From Massilia sp. Bi118 (GTDB taxonomy: Bacteria; Pseudomonadota; Gammaproteobacteria; Burkholderiales; Burkholderiaceae_D), in assembly GCF_918697865.1 (NCBI RefSeq), contig NZ_CAKKMV010000006.1, forward strand, positions 186,001-250,000: 64,000 bases of DNA, read 5' to 3'. Below are positions 45,559 to 54,563 of the stretch, one piece after another. A program made the position numbers and the translations under genes. Each line of letters starts with the position of its first letter. The stretch's first letter is position 1. The notes below the pieces were generated by a model. That model was not told the DNA's origin. It was given only the letters and a program-made list of their open reading frames with translations, and searched no databases.

Positions 45559-46388
45559 TGTTGCTCTCCATGCTTGCGCCGCGCCAGGGCCCAGGTGGCC
45601 GTGGCCAGCGCTTCGTACAAGTCTCCGGCGGCCGGGTCCCAGGCCGACACCGCCGCCTGCTGGCGCGCCACGGTGGCGGTGTCGCCGCGCGCGATCGGGC
45701 CGGACAAGGCCGTCTCCGGTCCCAACCGGAACACATTGGCCAGGGTCTCGGTGGCCAGCGGCCGCGCCAGTTCGCGCGCCACGTCCGCCGGGATGCCGGC
45801 CGCCTGGTAGGCGCGCAGGGCGGCGTCCAGCACCGTGGTCAGATAGTTCGAAGCGAACACCGAGGCCGCGTGATAGACCGTCTTGGCGCTGGCGTCGATA
45901 GGCACCACGCGCGCGCCGATCGCCTCGAAAGCCGGTACCAGCAGCGCCAGCGCCTGCGCATCCCCTTCGACGCCGCAGAAGGTGCCGTCGAAGGCGGCGG
46001 CCACTTGCGCGGGATCGGCGAAGCTGCGCACCGGGTGCACGCTGGCGACAAAGGCGCCGGCCGCGCGCAACGCATCCAGCTCCGAAGAGGCCTTGGCGCC
46101 GCTGCAGTGGAACACCACTGCGTCTTTCATCACAACGCGCGCCGCCAGCTGCTGCGCCACCTCGCCGATACGGTCATCGGAGACGGCCAGCATCCACAAG
46201 CCGGCCGGGCGCAGCGCCGCCGCATCGTCACGCGCACAACCGGCGCCGATGAACGCCACCGCCGCCTGCGCACTGCCGCTCGAGCGGGTCAGCACATCCT
46301 GTACAGCGAACACGCCGCGCGTGGCGAACAAGCGCCCCAGCGCGCGCCCGACATGGCCGGCGCCGACGATGTTCAGCGCCGGCGCCAT
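45555..46388 (-). CDS. DUF2520 family Rossmann-fold protein
   Basis: 277 residues. The N-terminal NAD(P)-binding motif is NIVGAGHVGRALGRLF (6-21). FHCSGAKASSELDALRAAGAFVASVHPVRSF (read in parts) is the typical DUF2520/YqeC-like core, and the C-terminal helical domain has TVYHAASVFASNYLTTVLDAA. The architecture resembles ketopantoate reductase and F420-dependent reductases, but the substrate is unknown. Its start shares a base with the DUF924 stop (TGATG) and its stop overlaps the MAPEG start, so translation is coupled through the run. Confidence 0.82.
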   Translation of the reverse strand: MAPALNIVGAGHVGRALGRLFATRGVFAVQDVLTRSSGSAQAAVAFIGAGCARDDAAALRPAGLWMLAVSDDRIGEVAQQLAARVVMKDAVVFHCSGAKASSELDALRAAGAFVASVHPVRSFADPAQVAAAFDGTFCGVEGDAQALALLVPAFEAIGARVVPIDASAKTVYHAASVFASNYLTTVLDAALRAYQAAGIPADVARELARPLATETLANVFRLGPETALSGPIARGDTATVARQQAAVSAWDPAAGDLYEALATATWALARRKHGEQQ

Positions 46389-46966
46389 CAGAAGCGCGAG
46401 CCCGGCTGACGCAGGAATTCGATCTCTTCCTGGGTCGAGGCGCGGCCGAGGATCTCGTTACGGTGCGGGAAGCGGCCGAAGCGCGCGATCACGCCGCGGT
46501 GGCGGTGCGCATAATCGAGCATGTCGTCGAAGCCCGGGTGTTCGGCCGCCAGCGCCGTGAACAGCTCGACGGCGCGCTCCTGCATGAAGGCATCCTCGGC
46601 GTGCTCGAAAGGCATGTAGGCGAAGGCGCGCTGCAGCGGCGGCAGTTCCTTGTGCGCGCCGCTGTCGGCCAGCTGGCGCGCCGCCGCGAGGGCCAGTGCA
46701 TCGCCGGCAAAGGACTCCGGCTTGTTCCGGTAAGCGTTGCGGGTGAACTGGTCAAGGACAAGGATGCGCGCCAGGACGCCCTGGGGCCCCTCGGCATCCC
46801 ATTCGCGCAGCCCGCCGGCAATCGCCTGCTTGACCGTGGCGCCGAAGCGCTGTTTGATTTCGTCGTCGAAGGCATCGCTCTTGACGAACCATTCCTTGCG
46901 CGGCTGGCCTTCGGCGTCGCTGCCGGGCGCACCGAACCAGAAGTCGCGTACTTCCTGTGCTGTCAT
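46388..46966 (-). CDS. DUF924 family protein
   Basis: 192 residues, all-helical. The DUF924 marks are VRDFWFG near the start, ARILVLDQFTRNAYR, LPPLQRAFAYMPFEHAEDAFMQERAV (read in parts) and the C-terminal RFGRFPHRNEILGRASTQEE. The family has a tetratricopeptide-like fold and no assigned activity. It starts 12 bases after the mgtC-like stop and runs into the DUF2520 gene. Confidence 0.88.
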   Translation of the reverse strand: MTAQEVRDFWFGAPGSDAEGQPRKEWFVKSDAFDDEIKQRFGATVKQAIAGGLREWDAEGPQGVLARILVLDQFTRNAYRNKPESFAGDALALAAARQLADSGAHKELPPLQRAFAYMPFEHAEDAFMQERAVELFTALAAEHPGFDDMLDYAHRHRGVIARFGRFPHRNEILGRASTQEEIEFLRQPGSRF

Positions 46967-46978
46967 TTGATGTTCCTG

Positions 46979-47752
46979 TCAGTTGCGGGCGTGCGAGAGC
47001 AGGAAGCCGTCCACGCCCTGGAAAGTCGCCAGCTCCGAGGCCAGCGAGGACAGCGGCGCGCCCGCGTGATTCGCCAGCGCCAGCGCGACGAAGCGCCATT
47101 CCTGGCAATCCTTGTCGCTGCCGATGGTGAGCGAGCCGCCGGCGATCTCGTAGCCGCGTTCCAGCGCCATCGTGCGCAGCTCGTCTTCCTGCGGCCGCAC
47201 GCCGGGTTTGAAACGCAGCGTCACCGCCACCGCCTGGCGCGAGGGCAGCAGGCTGACCGCGCGGTTCAGGTAGATCATGATCATCGCCGAGAAGAAGGCC
47301 AGGCCCATTGCCGCCATGTAGAAGCCGACGCCGACCATGATGCCGATCACCGACGAGGCCCAGATCGAGGCCGCCGTGGTCAGACCGCTGATATTGAAAC
47401 CCGAGCGCATGATCACGCCGGCGCCGAGGAAGCCGATGCCGGTGACCACGCCCTGGATCACGCGGGTCGGGTCGACCAGCGCGACGGCGGCGCCATGCCC
47501 GCCATACCAGGCGTTCGGGTAGCCGGCGATGATGGTCAAGGCGCAGGAGGCCATGCACACCAGGCCATAGGTGCGCATGCCGGCCGCGCGGCCGTGGTAG
47601 GAGCGCTCGTAGCCGACCATCAGGCCGAGCAGCAGCGCGCCGATCAGGTGCAGCAGAATCAGGGCATTCGTTTGCAGTTCCGCGTGCGACCAATACAGGT
47701 GGACCAGGTCCGGCAGGGTCAGGACAGCGTTCTGCGGTGTCACCGGATTCAA
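46979..47752 (-). CDS. MgtC/SapB family inner-membrane protein
   Basis: 257 residues from a TTG at 47752 that overlaps the preceding stop (TTGA). Four to five helices: LIGALLLGLMVGYERSYHGRAAGMRTYGLVCM (read in parts) is the MgtC signature, followed by VVTGIGFLGAGVIMRSG and SAMIMIYLNRAVSLL. The C-terminal 80 residues form an ACT-like cytoplasmic domain. MgtC proteins tune membrane ATPase activity and magnesium homeostasis. A GTG at 47743 is an alternative start; the long frame reaching 47875 overlaps another gene and is rejected. Confidence 0.88.
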   Translation of the reverse strand: MNPVTPQNAVLTLPDLVHLYWSHAELQTNALILLHLIGALLLGLMVGYERSYHGRAAGMRTYGLVCMASCALTIIAGYPNAWYGGHGAAVALVDPTRVIQGVVTGIGFLGAGVIMRSGFNISGLTTAASIWASSVIGIMVGVGFYMAAMGLAFFSAMIMIYLNRAVSLLPSRQAVAVTLRFKPGVRPQEDELRTMALERGYEIAGGSLTIGSDKDCQEWRFVALALANHAGAPLSSLASELATFQGVDGFLLSHARN

Positions 47753-48015
47753 GGCTGCTTCTTTCGCACCAGTTGTTTTTCGAAGGCCGCGTCGTTCTTG
47801 GTGATGCGCTTTTCCGGCTGCGGCCCGAGGCCGTCGACGAATTTCACGAAGTCGTCCAGCTCCATCGGTGGGCACAGCGGCGGCGCGCCGGCCTTCTCGG
47901 ACAGGAAGAAGTGGCCGGCGCCGGTGCGCGCCATCGAATAGGTGGTGATGCCGGTGCGCCGCTTGAGCCGGTCGACGGCGGCGCTGGCGCGGGTGGAGCG
48001 GATGCCGGCTGCCAT
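47749..48015 (-). CDS. Small hypothetical protein, 88 aa
   Basis: An unrecognised basic protein (MAAGIRSTRASAAVDRLKRR, later MELDDFVKFVDGLGPQPEKRITKNDAAFE read in parts). It begins on the base after the aminopeptidase stop codon and ends in a four-base overlap with the mgtC-like gene. This tight packing in a minus-strand run supports it as real. No signal peptide or membrane segment. Confidence 0.65.
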   Translation of the reverse strand: MAAGIRSTRASAAVDRLKRRTGITTYSMARTGAGHFFLSEKAGAPPLCPPMELDDFVKFVDGLGPQPEKRITKNDAAFEKQLVRKKQP

Positions 48016-49836
48016 TCAGATCTCCCGGGTACGCTGTTCGAGCCAGTCACGGGCGGCGCCGTCGACCAGCGGCAGCAGGCGCGCGCGCACGCTGCGGTGG
48101 TAGTCGTTCAGCCACGCGACTTCGTCGCCGCGCATCAGCGCCATGTCGATGCAGCGGGTGTCGATCGGGCACAGGGTGAGCGTCTCGAAGCCGAGGAATT
48201 CGCCGAACTCGGTGGTCTCGACGACCTGCGCCAGCACCAGGTTCTCGATGCGGATGCCCCATTGTCCGGGGCGGTAGATGCCCGGCTCGTTCGAAGTGAT
48301 CATGCCCGGCTCCATCGCGGTGTGCGCTTCCGGCATGGCGGTCGGCGAGATCACCTGCGGGCCTTCGTGCACGTTCATGAAGTAGCCGACGCCGTGGCCG
48401 GTGCCGTGGCCGTAGTCGATGCCGGCGGCCCAGATCGGCGCACGCGCCAGCGCATCCAGCATCGGGCCCCTGGTGCCGCGCGGGAAGCGCGCCACCGACA
48501 GGTTGATCATCCCCTTCAGCACCAGCGTGAAGTCGCGCTTGTGCGCGGCGGAAGGCGTGCCGACCGGGACCACGCGGGTGATGTCGGTGGTGCCGCCCAG
48601 GTACTGGCCGCCGGAGTCGATCAGCAGCAGGCCGTCGCCGGTGATGGTGGCGTGATTCTCGGGCGTGGCGCGGTAGTGCATGATCGCGCCATTGGCGTTG
48701 AAGCCGGCGATGGTGCCGAAGCTGGGGCTGACAAAACCGGGGCGCCGTGCACGTGCCGCGGTGATCTGCTCGTCGATCATGACCTCCGTCAGCGGCGCGC
48801 GCTGCGGATCGGCCAGCAGCGGTTCGAGCCAGGCGAAGAACTCGCAGAGCGCGGCGCCATCCTGTTCCATCGCATCGCGCACGTGGTCAAGCTCCGCCGG
48901 CAGCTTGCGCGATTTGGCGAAGGTGGTCGGGTTGATCGCCTCGACCACGCGCACACCCTGCGGCACGGCGGCGCGCATGCCGGCGGTGATGCGGCGAGGG
49001 TCGATCAGCAGGCTGGAGTCAGGCGGCAGCGCCTGCAGCGCATCAAGCGCTTGTTCGTAGGGGGCGACGCGCACGCCGTCCTGCTCCAGGCGTTCGCGCA
49101 GCGCGGCCGGCACCTTGCCGTCGGCGACGAAGACGGTCGCGCGCGAGGCTTCGACCAGCGCGTGGGCCACGAACACCGGGTTGTAGCTGACGTCGGCGCC
49201 GCGCAGGTTGAACAAATAGGCGATGTCGTCCAGGGTCGAGATGAAATGGCGCTCGGCGCCCAGCCTGGCCATCGCATTGCGGGTGGCGTGCAGTTTATCC
49301 GCGCGCGTGGTGGTCGCGTACGGCGCTTCGTGTTCGTAGACGGCGTCCGCCGGCAGGCCGGGGCGCTCGCTCCAGATCTCGTCGAGCAGGTCGAGGTCGG
49401 TGCGCAACTTGATGCCACGCGCCTTCAGCGCGTCTTCCAGCAGGCGCGCGACGGCCAGGCCCAGCACGCGGGCGTCGACGGCGACGGTCTGGCCCGGCTG
49501 CATGGTCTCGGCGAGCCAGTCGATGTGCAGCAGGCTGGCGCCCGAGGGGATCTTCATCAGGCGGATTTCGGTGCCCGCCAGCTCCTGCTCGGCCTGGGTG
49601 TAGTAGCGGCCGTCGGTCCAGACGCCGGCGAAGTCCCTGGTGGCGATGAAGGTGCCGACCGAACCCGTAAAACCCGACAGCCATTCGCGGCCCTTCCAGC
49701 GGCCGGGCAGGTACTCGGACAGGTGGGGATCGGCGGAAGGGACGATGAAGGCGTCGACCTGGTGGCGGGCCATCGCGGCGCGCAGCTGGGAAAGGCGTTC
49801 GGCGCGCAGGCCGGTGGTGTCGGTGGTTGCTGGCAT
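48016..49836 (-). CDS. Aminopeptidase P family (M24) metallopeptidase
   Basis: 606 residues, the long cytosolic form with two creatinase-like N-terminal domains and a C-terminal pita-bread domain. Metal ligands are recognisable in LLIDSGGQYLGGTTDITR (Asp, Asp), GHGTGHGVGYFMNVHEGP (His), MITSNEPGIY (Glu) and IRIENLV (Glu). It removes the first residue from peptides with Pro in position two. I start at 49836 (MPATTDTTG). An ATG at 49881 with GAGG five bases ahead is a real alternative. First gene of the six-gene run ending in MAPEG. Confidence 0.92.
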   Translation of the reverse strand: MPATTDTTGLRAERLSQLRAAMARHQVDAFIVPSADPHLSEYLPGRWKGREWLSGFTGSVGTFIATRDFAGVWTDGRYYTQAEQELAGTEIRLMKIPSGASLLHIDWLAETMQPGQTVAVDARVLGLAVARLLEDALKARGIKLRTDLDLLDEIWSERPGLPADAVYEHEAPYATTTRADKLHATRNAMARLGAERHFISTLDDIAYLFNLRGADVSYNPVFVAHALVEASRATVFVADGKVPAALRERLEQDGVRVAPYEQALDALQALPPDSSLLIDPRRITAGMRAAVPQGVRVVEAINPTTFAKSRKLPAELDHVRDAMEQDGAALCEFFAWLEPLLADPQRAPLTEVMIDEQITAARARRPGFVSPSFGTIAGFNANGAIMHYRATPENHATITGDGLLLIDSGGQYLGGTTDITRVVPVGTPSAAHKRDFTLVLKGMINLSVARFPRGTRGPMLDALARAPIWAAGIDYGHGTGHGVGYFMNVHEGPQVISPTAMPEAHTAMEPGMITSNEPGIYRPGQWGIRIENLVLAQVVETTEFGEFLGFETLTLCPIDTRCIDMALMRGDEVAWLNDYHRSVRARLLPLVDGAARDWLEQRTREI

Positions 49837-49995
49837 ATCGGGGATACGAATGTGTTGTGGATTCTCCAAGCTATGTATCATACCCCCCTCTGTACGGATA
49901 TGGCGCAGAGCCTCATTGCGTTGAACCAAGAGGAACGCTGGCCCAACGCAATCTGGCGGATAATCGGAGCTGCATTCTTTTTCTCACAATAAATC

Positions 49996-50598
49996 ATGCA
50001 AGAACAGGATTTCCACTACACCCGCGCGCGCGACCTGCTGGCCCGCGCCGAGGAACTCGTCAGCGCCGACACGGTGCAAGCCGCGGTGCGCAACGTCGCC
50101 GAGGTGCTCAACAGCCGCTTCGACAGCGACAGCACCGGCGAATTCCCGCTGGTGCTGGGCGTGATGGGCGGCGCGGTGGTCTTCACCGGCCACCTGCTGC
50201 CCCAGCTGAGCTTCCCGCTCGAATTCGACTACATCCACGTCACGCGCTACGGCGACCAGGACCGCGGCGGCGAAGTCGTGTGGAAGGTGATCCCGCGCCA
50301 GAACGTGGCCGGCCGCACCATCATCGTGGTCGACGACATCCTCGACGAAGGCGAAACCCTGGCCCACGTGAAGCAGCGTCTGCTGGACATGGGCGCGGCC
50401 GAGGTGATCCTGGCCGTGTTCGCGGACAAGGACCTGGGCAAGCAGAAGCCGGTGCAGGCGGACATCGTGGGGCTGACCATCCCGAACAAGTTCGTGGTCG
50501 GCTTCGGGATGGATGCGCATGGTTACTGGCGTAACCTGCCGGGACTGTGGGTGATCAAGGAGGAGGACAAGCAGGTGGAGGATGCGCCACCTGCCTAA
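49996..50598 (+). CDS. Hypoxanthine-guanine phosphoribosyltransferase
   Basis: 200 residues. The PRPP-binding loop is TIIVVDDILDEGETL; VMGGAVVFTGHLLPQL is the pyrophosphate loop region; LEFDYIHVTRYGD and NKFVVGFGMDAHGYWRNLPGLWVI (read in parts) match the betaproteobacterial hypoxanthine-guanine PRT group. It salvages purine bases to nucleotides. It is divergent from the aminopeptidase gene. A BIME-like repeat begins 4 bases after its stop codon. Confidence 0.9.
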   Translation: MQEQDFHYTRARDLLARAEELVSADTVQAAVRNVAEVLNSRFDSDSTGEFPLVLGVMGGAVVFTGHLLPQLSFPLEFDYIHVTRYGDQDRGGEVVWKVIPRQNVAGRTIIVVDDILDEGETLAHVKQRLLDMGAAEVILAVFADKDLGKQKPVQADIVGLTIPNKFVVGFGMDAHGYWRNLPGLWVIKEEDKQVEDAPPA

Positions 50599-50601
50599 AC
50601 T

Positions 50602-50696
50602 CGTCGTTCCCGCGCAGGCGGGAACCCAAGTTTGGCGAACAGCCTATACGTTTGCACTGATCGCCGAACTTGGATCCCCGCCTGCGCGGGGATGAC
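50602..50696. repeat. BIME-like pair of REP hairpins, copy C
   Basis: The left hairpin is GTTCCCGC-GCAG-GCGGGAAC and the right ATCCCCGC-CTGC-GCGGGGAT. CCAAGTTTGGCGA on the left and TCGCCGAACTTGG on the right are near-complementary inner flanks. It lies between two convergent genes. Confidence 0.88.
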
Positions 50697-50722
50697 ATGC
50701 GAACGCTAGTGGGAAACGACGC

Positions 50723-51679
50723 TCAGCGGATACCCAAACGCGTCCGCGCCGCCTGATACTGCTGCGCCAAACGCTCCACCATCTCCGCCACCGTCGGCAC
50801 ATCGTCCATCAAGCCCACGCCCTGCCCCGCGCCCCAGATATCGCGCCAGGCCTTGGCGCTGCCCGATCCAAAACTCATCTTGCTCTTGTCCGACACCGGC
50901 AGGTTCTCCGGATCCAGCCCGGCCGCGACGATCGATTTTTTCAGGTAGTTGCCGTGCACGCCAGTGAACAGATTCGTGTACACGATATCGGAGGCCGCGG
51001 ACTCCACAATCGCAGTGCGGTAGGCCTCGCTGACGTTGGATTCCCTGGTCGCCAGCCAGCGCGAGCCGATGTAGGCGAAGTCGGCGCCCATGGCCTGGGC
51101 GGCCAGGATGGCGTCGCCGGTCGCGATAGCACCGGACAGGGCGATCGGGCCGTCGAAGAATTTGCGCACCTCGCCCACCAGCGCGAACGGCGACAGGGCG
51201 CCCGCATGGCCGCCGGCGCCGGCCGCCACCAGGATCAGGCCGTCGACGCCCGCTTCCAGCGCCTTCTCGGCATGGCGAATCGAGACCACGTCGTGCAGCA
51301 CGATGCCGCCATAGGCGTGCACTGCGTCCAGCATCTCCTGCGGCGGCGCGCGCAGCGAAGAGATGATGATCGGCACCTGGTGCTTGACGCAAACTTCGAC
51401 GTCATGCGCCAGGCGGTCGTTCGACTGGTGCACGATCTGGTTGACGGCAATCGGCCCGACGCGCTGACCCGGATGCGCCGCCTGGTAGTCGGCCAGCTCG
51501 CGCTGCAAGTCCGTCAGCCAGACGTCCAGCTGCTCGGCCGGGCGCGCGTTCAGCGCCGGGAAGGAGCCAACGATGCCGGCCTTGCACTGCGCGGCGACCA
51601 GCGCGGGGCTGCTGGCAATGAACATCGGCGAAGCGATGACGGGTAAGGAAAGGTCTTGCAGGACTGGGGGCAGCGCCAT
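50723..51679 (-). CDS. Nitronate monooxygenase-like FMN-dependent oxidoreductase
   Basis: 318 residues forming a TIM barrel. LPVIASPMFIASSPALVAAQCKAGIVGSFPALNARP (read in parts) and AAGAGGHAGALSPFALV with the phosphate-binding GGHAG are the family marks, followed by GAIATGDAILAAQAMGADFAYIGSRW. The enzymes oxidise alkyl nitronates or reduce quinones; the specific substrate is not evident. It is a single-gene unit flanked by a BIME-like repeat on the 3' side. Confidence 0.85.
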   Translation of the reverse strand: MALPPVLQDLSLPVIASPMFIASSPALVAAQCKAGIVGSFPALNARPAEQLDVWLTDLQRELADYQAAHPGQRVGPIAVNQIVHQSNDRLAHDVEVCVKHQVPIIISSLRAPPQEMLDAVHAYGGIVLHDVVSIRHAEKALEAGVDGLILVAAGAGGHAGALSPFALVGEVRKFFDGPIALSGAIATGDAILAAQAMGADFAYIGSRWLATRESNVSEAYRTAIVESAASDIVYTNLFTGVHGNYLKKSIVAAGLDPENLPVSDKSKMSFGSGSAKAWRDIWGAGQGVGLMDDVPTVAEMVERLAQQYQAARTRLGIR

Positions 51680-51767
51680 GGATGTTCTCGTAGAGGGTTG
51701 ATCGGGGCCAGCTTTTTGCGATTATAGGTCGAAAAAAGCACGACCGTGCTAGATCCTGCGCTCTAAT

Positions 51768-52673
51768 TCAGGCGTCGACCAGCATGCCGCCCTGCACCGT
51801 GGCCGCCCCGGCCTTCTCCAGCGCCCGCACCGCCCACTGCGCCAGCTCGGCAGGCGGACGCGGCAGGAAGCGCTCGCGCGCCAGCACCAGCAGCGGCACC
51901 GTCTCGAACAAGGTGTCGATGTCGGCCAGCGGCATCGCGCGGCGCTCGAGCAGCAAGAACTTCAGCAGGACCTTGACGCTGTTCTCGGCATTGCGCACCG
52001 GGTCGGCGGACAGGTAGTCCAAGCGCGAATAAGCCCGCTGCAAGGCGGCGCCGACGTCCGTAAAAGGCGCGCCATGGCCTGGAATCACCAGGCGCGGCCG
52101 CAAGGAAGCGATCAGGTCCAGCGTCGCCTTCACCTCGCCGAAACCGGGCTCGCCGGCCAGCTCGGGGAAGATCACGCCAAAACCGTTCTGCCACAGGGCG
52201 TCGCCGGCGATCAGGATGCCCTCCTCCGCGCACCAGAACAAGAGCGCGTGCGGATCGTGGCCCGGCGCGGCCAGCGCTTGCCATGCCAGGTCGCCCATCG
52301 CCAGCATCTGGCCCGGCGCGATGGTTTCGTCGAAGGTAAAACGCGCGCATTGCTGGCCGGTGGCCCGGTAGCTCAGCGCCGCCTCGTCCCAGTCCCGCAC
52401 CTTGTCGGCCTCGAACACGGGAATCGCGATGCGGCAGCCAAAGGCTTGTTGCAAAGCCGCGTTGCCGCCGCAGTGATCGGAGTGAAGATGGGTGTTGACG
52501 ATGCGGTCCAGCGGCCGCGCGCCCAATGCGTGACGCAGCAGCGCCAGCGTCTGCGGCGCATGCGTCACATAGCCGGTATCGACCAGGGTCGTTTCATCGC
52601 GGCCGATGAACAGGATATTGTTGGCGGACAGCCAGCCGCGTTCGAACACCCGCATCGAGGCCGGCAGCTGCAT
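51768..52673 (-). CDS. MBL-fold metallohydrolase
   Basis: 301 residues. The zinc motif THLHSDHCGGN holds the HxHxDH ligands, with later ligands in APGHDPHALLFW and VIPGHGAPFTDVG. NNILFIGRDETTLVDTGYV is the usual N-terminal strand pair. Glyoxalase II-like and quinolone-type hydrolases share this fold, so the substrate is open. The ATG at 52673 overlaps the DUF1289 stop (TGATG). It is the last gene of the hotdog-DUF1289-MBL run. Confidence 0.88.
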   Translation of the reverse strand: MQLPASMRVFERGWLSANNILFIGRDETTLVDTGYVTHAPQTLALLRHALGARPLDRIVNTHLHSDHCGGNAALQQAFGCRIAIPVFEADKVRDWDEAALSYRATGQQCARFTFDETIAPGQMLAMGDLAWQALAAPGHDPHALLFWCAEEGILIAGDALWQNGFGVIFPELAGEPGFGEVKATLDLIASLRPRLVIPGHGAPFTDVGAALQRAYSRLDYLSADPVRNAENSVKVLLKFLLLERRAMPLADIDTLFETVPLLVLARERFLPRPPAELAQWAVRALEKAGAATVQGGMLVDA

Positions 52674-52864
52674 CACTCGAACAGCTGCGCTTCACGCCGC
52701 CGGATCTCGGCCCATATGGCGCGCTTGGTGTCGTCGTCGGCGCGGCCCCAGGCGACGATCTCGTCGATGGTGCGCATGCAGCCTTCGCACAGGCCGGTGG
52801 CAGGGACCATGCGGCAGATGTTGATGCAGGGGGATGGGATGGGCGTACGGTCTTCGGGGTTCAT
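52673..52864 (-). CDS. DUF1289 small cysteine protein
   Basis: 63 residues. SPCINICRMVPATGLCEGCMRTIDEI carries the four Cys of DUF1289, probably a small metal site, then WGRADDDTKRAIWAEIRRR. Function unknown. It overlaps the thioesterase stop by four bases and the MBL start by one, so the three genes are coupled. Confidence 0.88.
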   Translation of the reverse strand: MNPEDRTPIPSPCINICRMVPATGLCEGCMRTIDEIVAWGRADDDTKRAIWAEIRRREAQLFE

Positions 52865-53289
52865 GCAGCAGCTTTCTCGATCTTGCCCGCCAGCTTGGCA
52901 TTGAAGCGCGCCGGGTCGATCACGATGCGCTCGTGGGTGCCTTCGCAGATGCGTTCGACGTCGTCCCAGGCCTCGACCTTGAAACGCACGCGGCGGCCGT
53001 CGACTTCGATGACTTCGCCTTTGACGCGCAGGGTCATGCCGGGCGGGGTCGGCGCCAGGTGTTGAAAATTGACCATGGTGCCGAGGCTTTGTTCATGCGG
53101 CCAGTCCATGTAGGGCATCATGCCGTGCACACAGGCAAGCTCCATCATCCCGACCATGTAGCCGGTAGCGAGCACATCCGGCATGTCGAGGCAGAATGCG
53201 GTATCGTGATAAAGCTGAGGCACCGTAGCGCGCTCGGGCACCGTGTACTGCCACTCGAAGCAGATGCCTGGCTGAAATGTTGGGCTCAT
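52861..53289 (-). CDS. Hotdog-fold thioesterase (FlK-like)
   Basis: 142 residues. FCLDMPDVLATGYMVGMMELACVHGM and QSLGTMVNFQHLAPTPPGMTLRVKGEVIEVDGRRVRF (both read in parts) resemble fluoroacetyl-CoA thioesterase-type proteins: a Thr/Glu/His-like active region and a long central helix. It probably hydrolyses a small acyl-CoA. The physiological substrate is unlikely to be fluoroacetyl-CoA. First gene of a coupled three-gene run with DUF1289 and MBL. Confidence 0.82.
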   Translation of the reverse strand: MSPTFQPGICFEWQYTVPERATVPQLYHDTAFCLDMPDVLATGYMVGMMELACVHGMMPYMDWPHEQSLGTMVNFQHLAPTPPGMTLRVKGEVIEVDGRRVRFKVEAWDDVERICEGTHERIVIDPARFNAKLAGKIEKAAA

Positions 53290-53449
53290 GGTGGGCAGAT
53301 TAACGTATCCGGACGAATCGCGCTTGACCGCAAAGCGCATGCGCGTAGAGTTCGACCCTTTGGCCCAACACAGTAAGGTTGATGCAAGTTTGCCGACCAA
53401 GACTGAGCAACACTGCAAGCGCGGCCAGAGCGCCGACAAAGGAGGGCTG

Positions 53450-54553
53450 ATGTCCCTGAGTAAGAAAATGCTGGCGCAGATGCGCGCCGCTACCCGTTCA
53501 CTGATGCGCCGCGGCCCGTCCGTGGCGCGCACCATGATGCGCGAGTCGATCAAGACCGCCTCGAGCCTGCACCCTGCGGCAACACAACAACCGGCCTCCA
53601 ACCAGATGAGCTTCGATCCCGTGTCCGACATGCTGGCCGACCTCAGCCGTATCGGCCAGTCCGTGAATCCCTTCAATGTGCCGCCGCTGTCGCTAGGTGC
53701 GGCCGCGATCGGCATGCCCGGCCATTTCGTCGACGCCTCGTTCACCAATGAGGCCGGCACCCGCGACTACAAGCTCTACGTGCCCAGCACCTATGCCGGC
53801 CAGGCCTCGCCACTGCTGGTGATGCTGCACGGCTGTACCCAGAATCCGGACGACTTCGCGCTCGGCACCGGCATGAACGTGCTGGCCGAGGAACATGGCT
53901 GCCTGGTGCTGTATCCGGCGCAGTCGCAGCAGGCCAACGCCCACCGCTGCTGGAACTGGTTCAATGCGATCGACCAGAAGCGCGACCAGGGCGAGCCGTC
54001 CATCATCGCCGGCATGACGCGCGAGATCATGGCGCGCTACACGATCGATCCGGAACAGGTCTACGTGGCGGGCCTGTCGGCCGGCGGCGCGATGTCGGCC
54101 ATCATGGGCACGCTGTATCCCGAGCTGTACGCGGCGGTGGGCGTGCACTCCGGCCTCCCTTTCGCGGCCGCGCACGATCTGCCCACCGCGATGGCGGCCA
54201 TGAAAGGCGATTTCCGCCGCCCGAAAGGGAACAAGGTGCGCGAATTGCCGATCATCGTCTTCCACGGCGACCAGGACACCACCGTGCACCCGGCGAATGG
54301 CGAAGAACTCATCCGGCGCCGGCGCCGCCATGCCGGCGAGCAGATCGCGGTCGAGCCGGGCCGCGTGCCGGACGGCCACGCCTTTACGCGCACCGTGCAC
54401 CGCCAGCCGGACGGCAGCATCCACGCGGAACACTGGCTGGTGCACGGCTTCGGCCACGCCTGGTCGGGCGGCGATGCGCGCGGCACCTACACGGACGGCA
54501 AGGGCCCGAACGCGAGCCGCGAGATGATGCGCTTCTTCCGGACGCGGCGATGA
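53450..54553 (+). CDS. PHB depolymerase family esterase
   Basis: 367 residues. The lipase box is GLSAGGAMSA, the oxyanion region PLLVMLHGCTQNPDDFA, and the catalytic Asp and His lie in IIVFHGDQDTTVHPANG and HGFGHAWSGG. The DUF-like N-terminal 80 residues (MSLSKKMLAQMRAATRSLMRRGPSVARTMM, read in parts) are basic with no clear signal peptide, so an intracellular role is possible. The AAAGGAGGG site just before 53450 fixes the start; the frame from 53288 is too long. It could act on polyhydroxybutyrate made through phaAB. Confidence 0.87.
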   Translation: MSLSKKMLAQMRAATRSLMRRGPSVARTMMRESIKTASSLHPAATQQPASNQMSFDPVSDMLADLSRIGQSVNPFNVPPLSLGAAAIGMPGHFVDASFTNEAGTRDYKLYVPSTYAGQASPLLVMLHGCTQNPDDFALGTGMNVLAEEHGCLVLYPAQSQQANAHRCWNWFNAIDQKRDQGEPSIIAGMTREIMARYTIDPEQVYVAGLSAGGAMSAIMGTLYPELYAAVGVHSGLPFAAAHDLPTAMAAMKGDFRRPKGNKVRELPIIVFHGDQDTTVHPANGEELIRRRRRHAGEQIAVEPGRVPDGHAFTRTVHRQPDGSIHAEHWLVHGFGHAWSGGDARGTYTDGKGPNASREMMRFFRTRR

Positions 54554-54563
54554 GCGCGATGGA

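Noticed and set aside
50602..50696. Possible CRISPR-like repeat
   Set aside because: The repeats form single inverted pairs scattered over the window, with no regular spacers and no cas genes.
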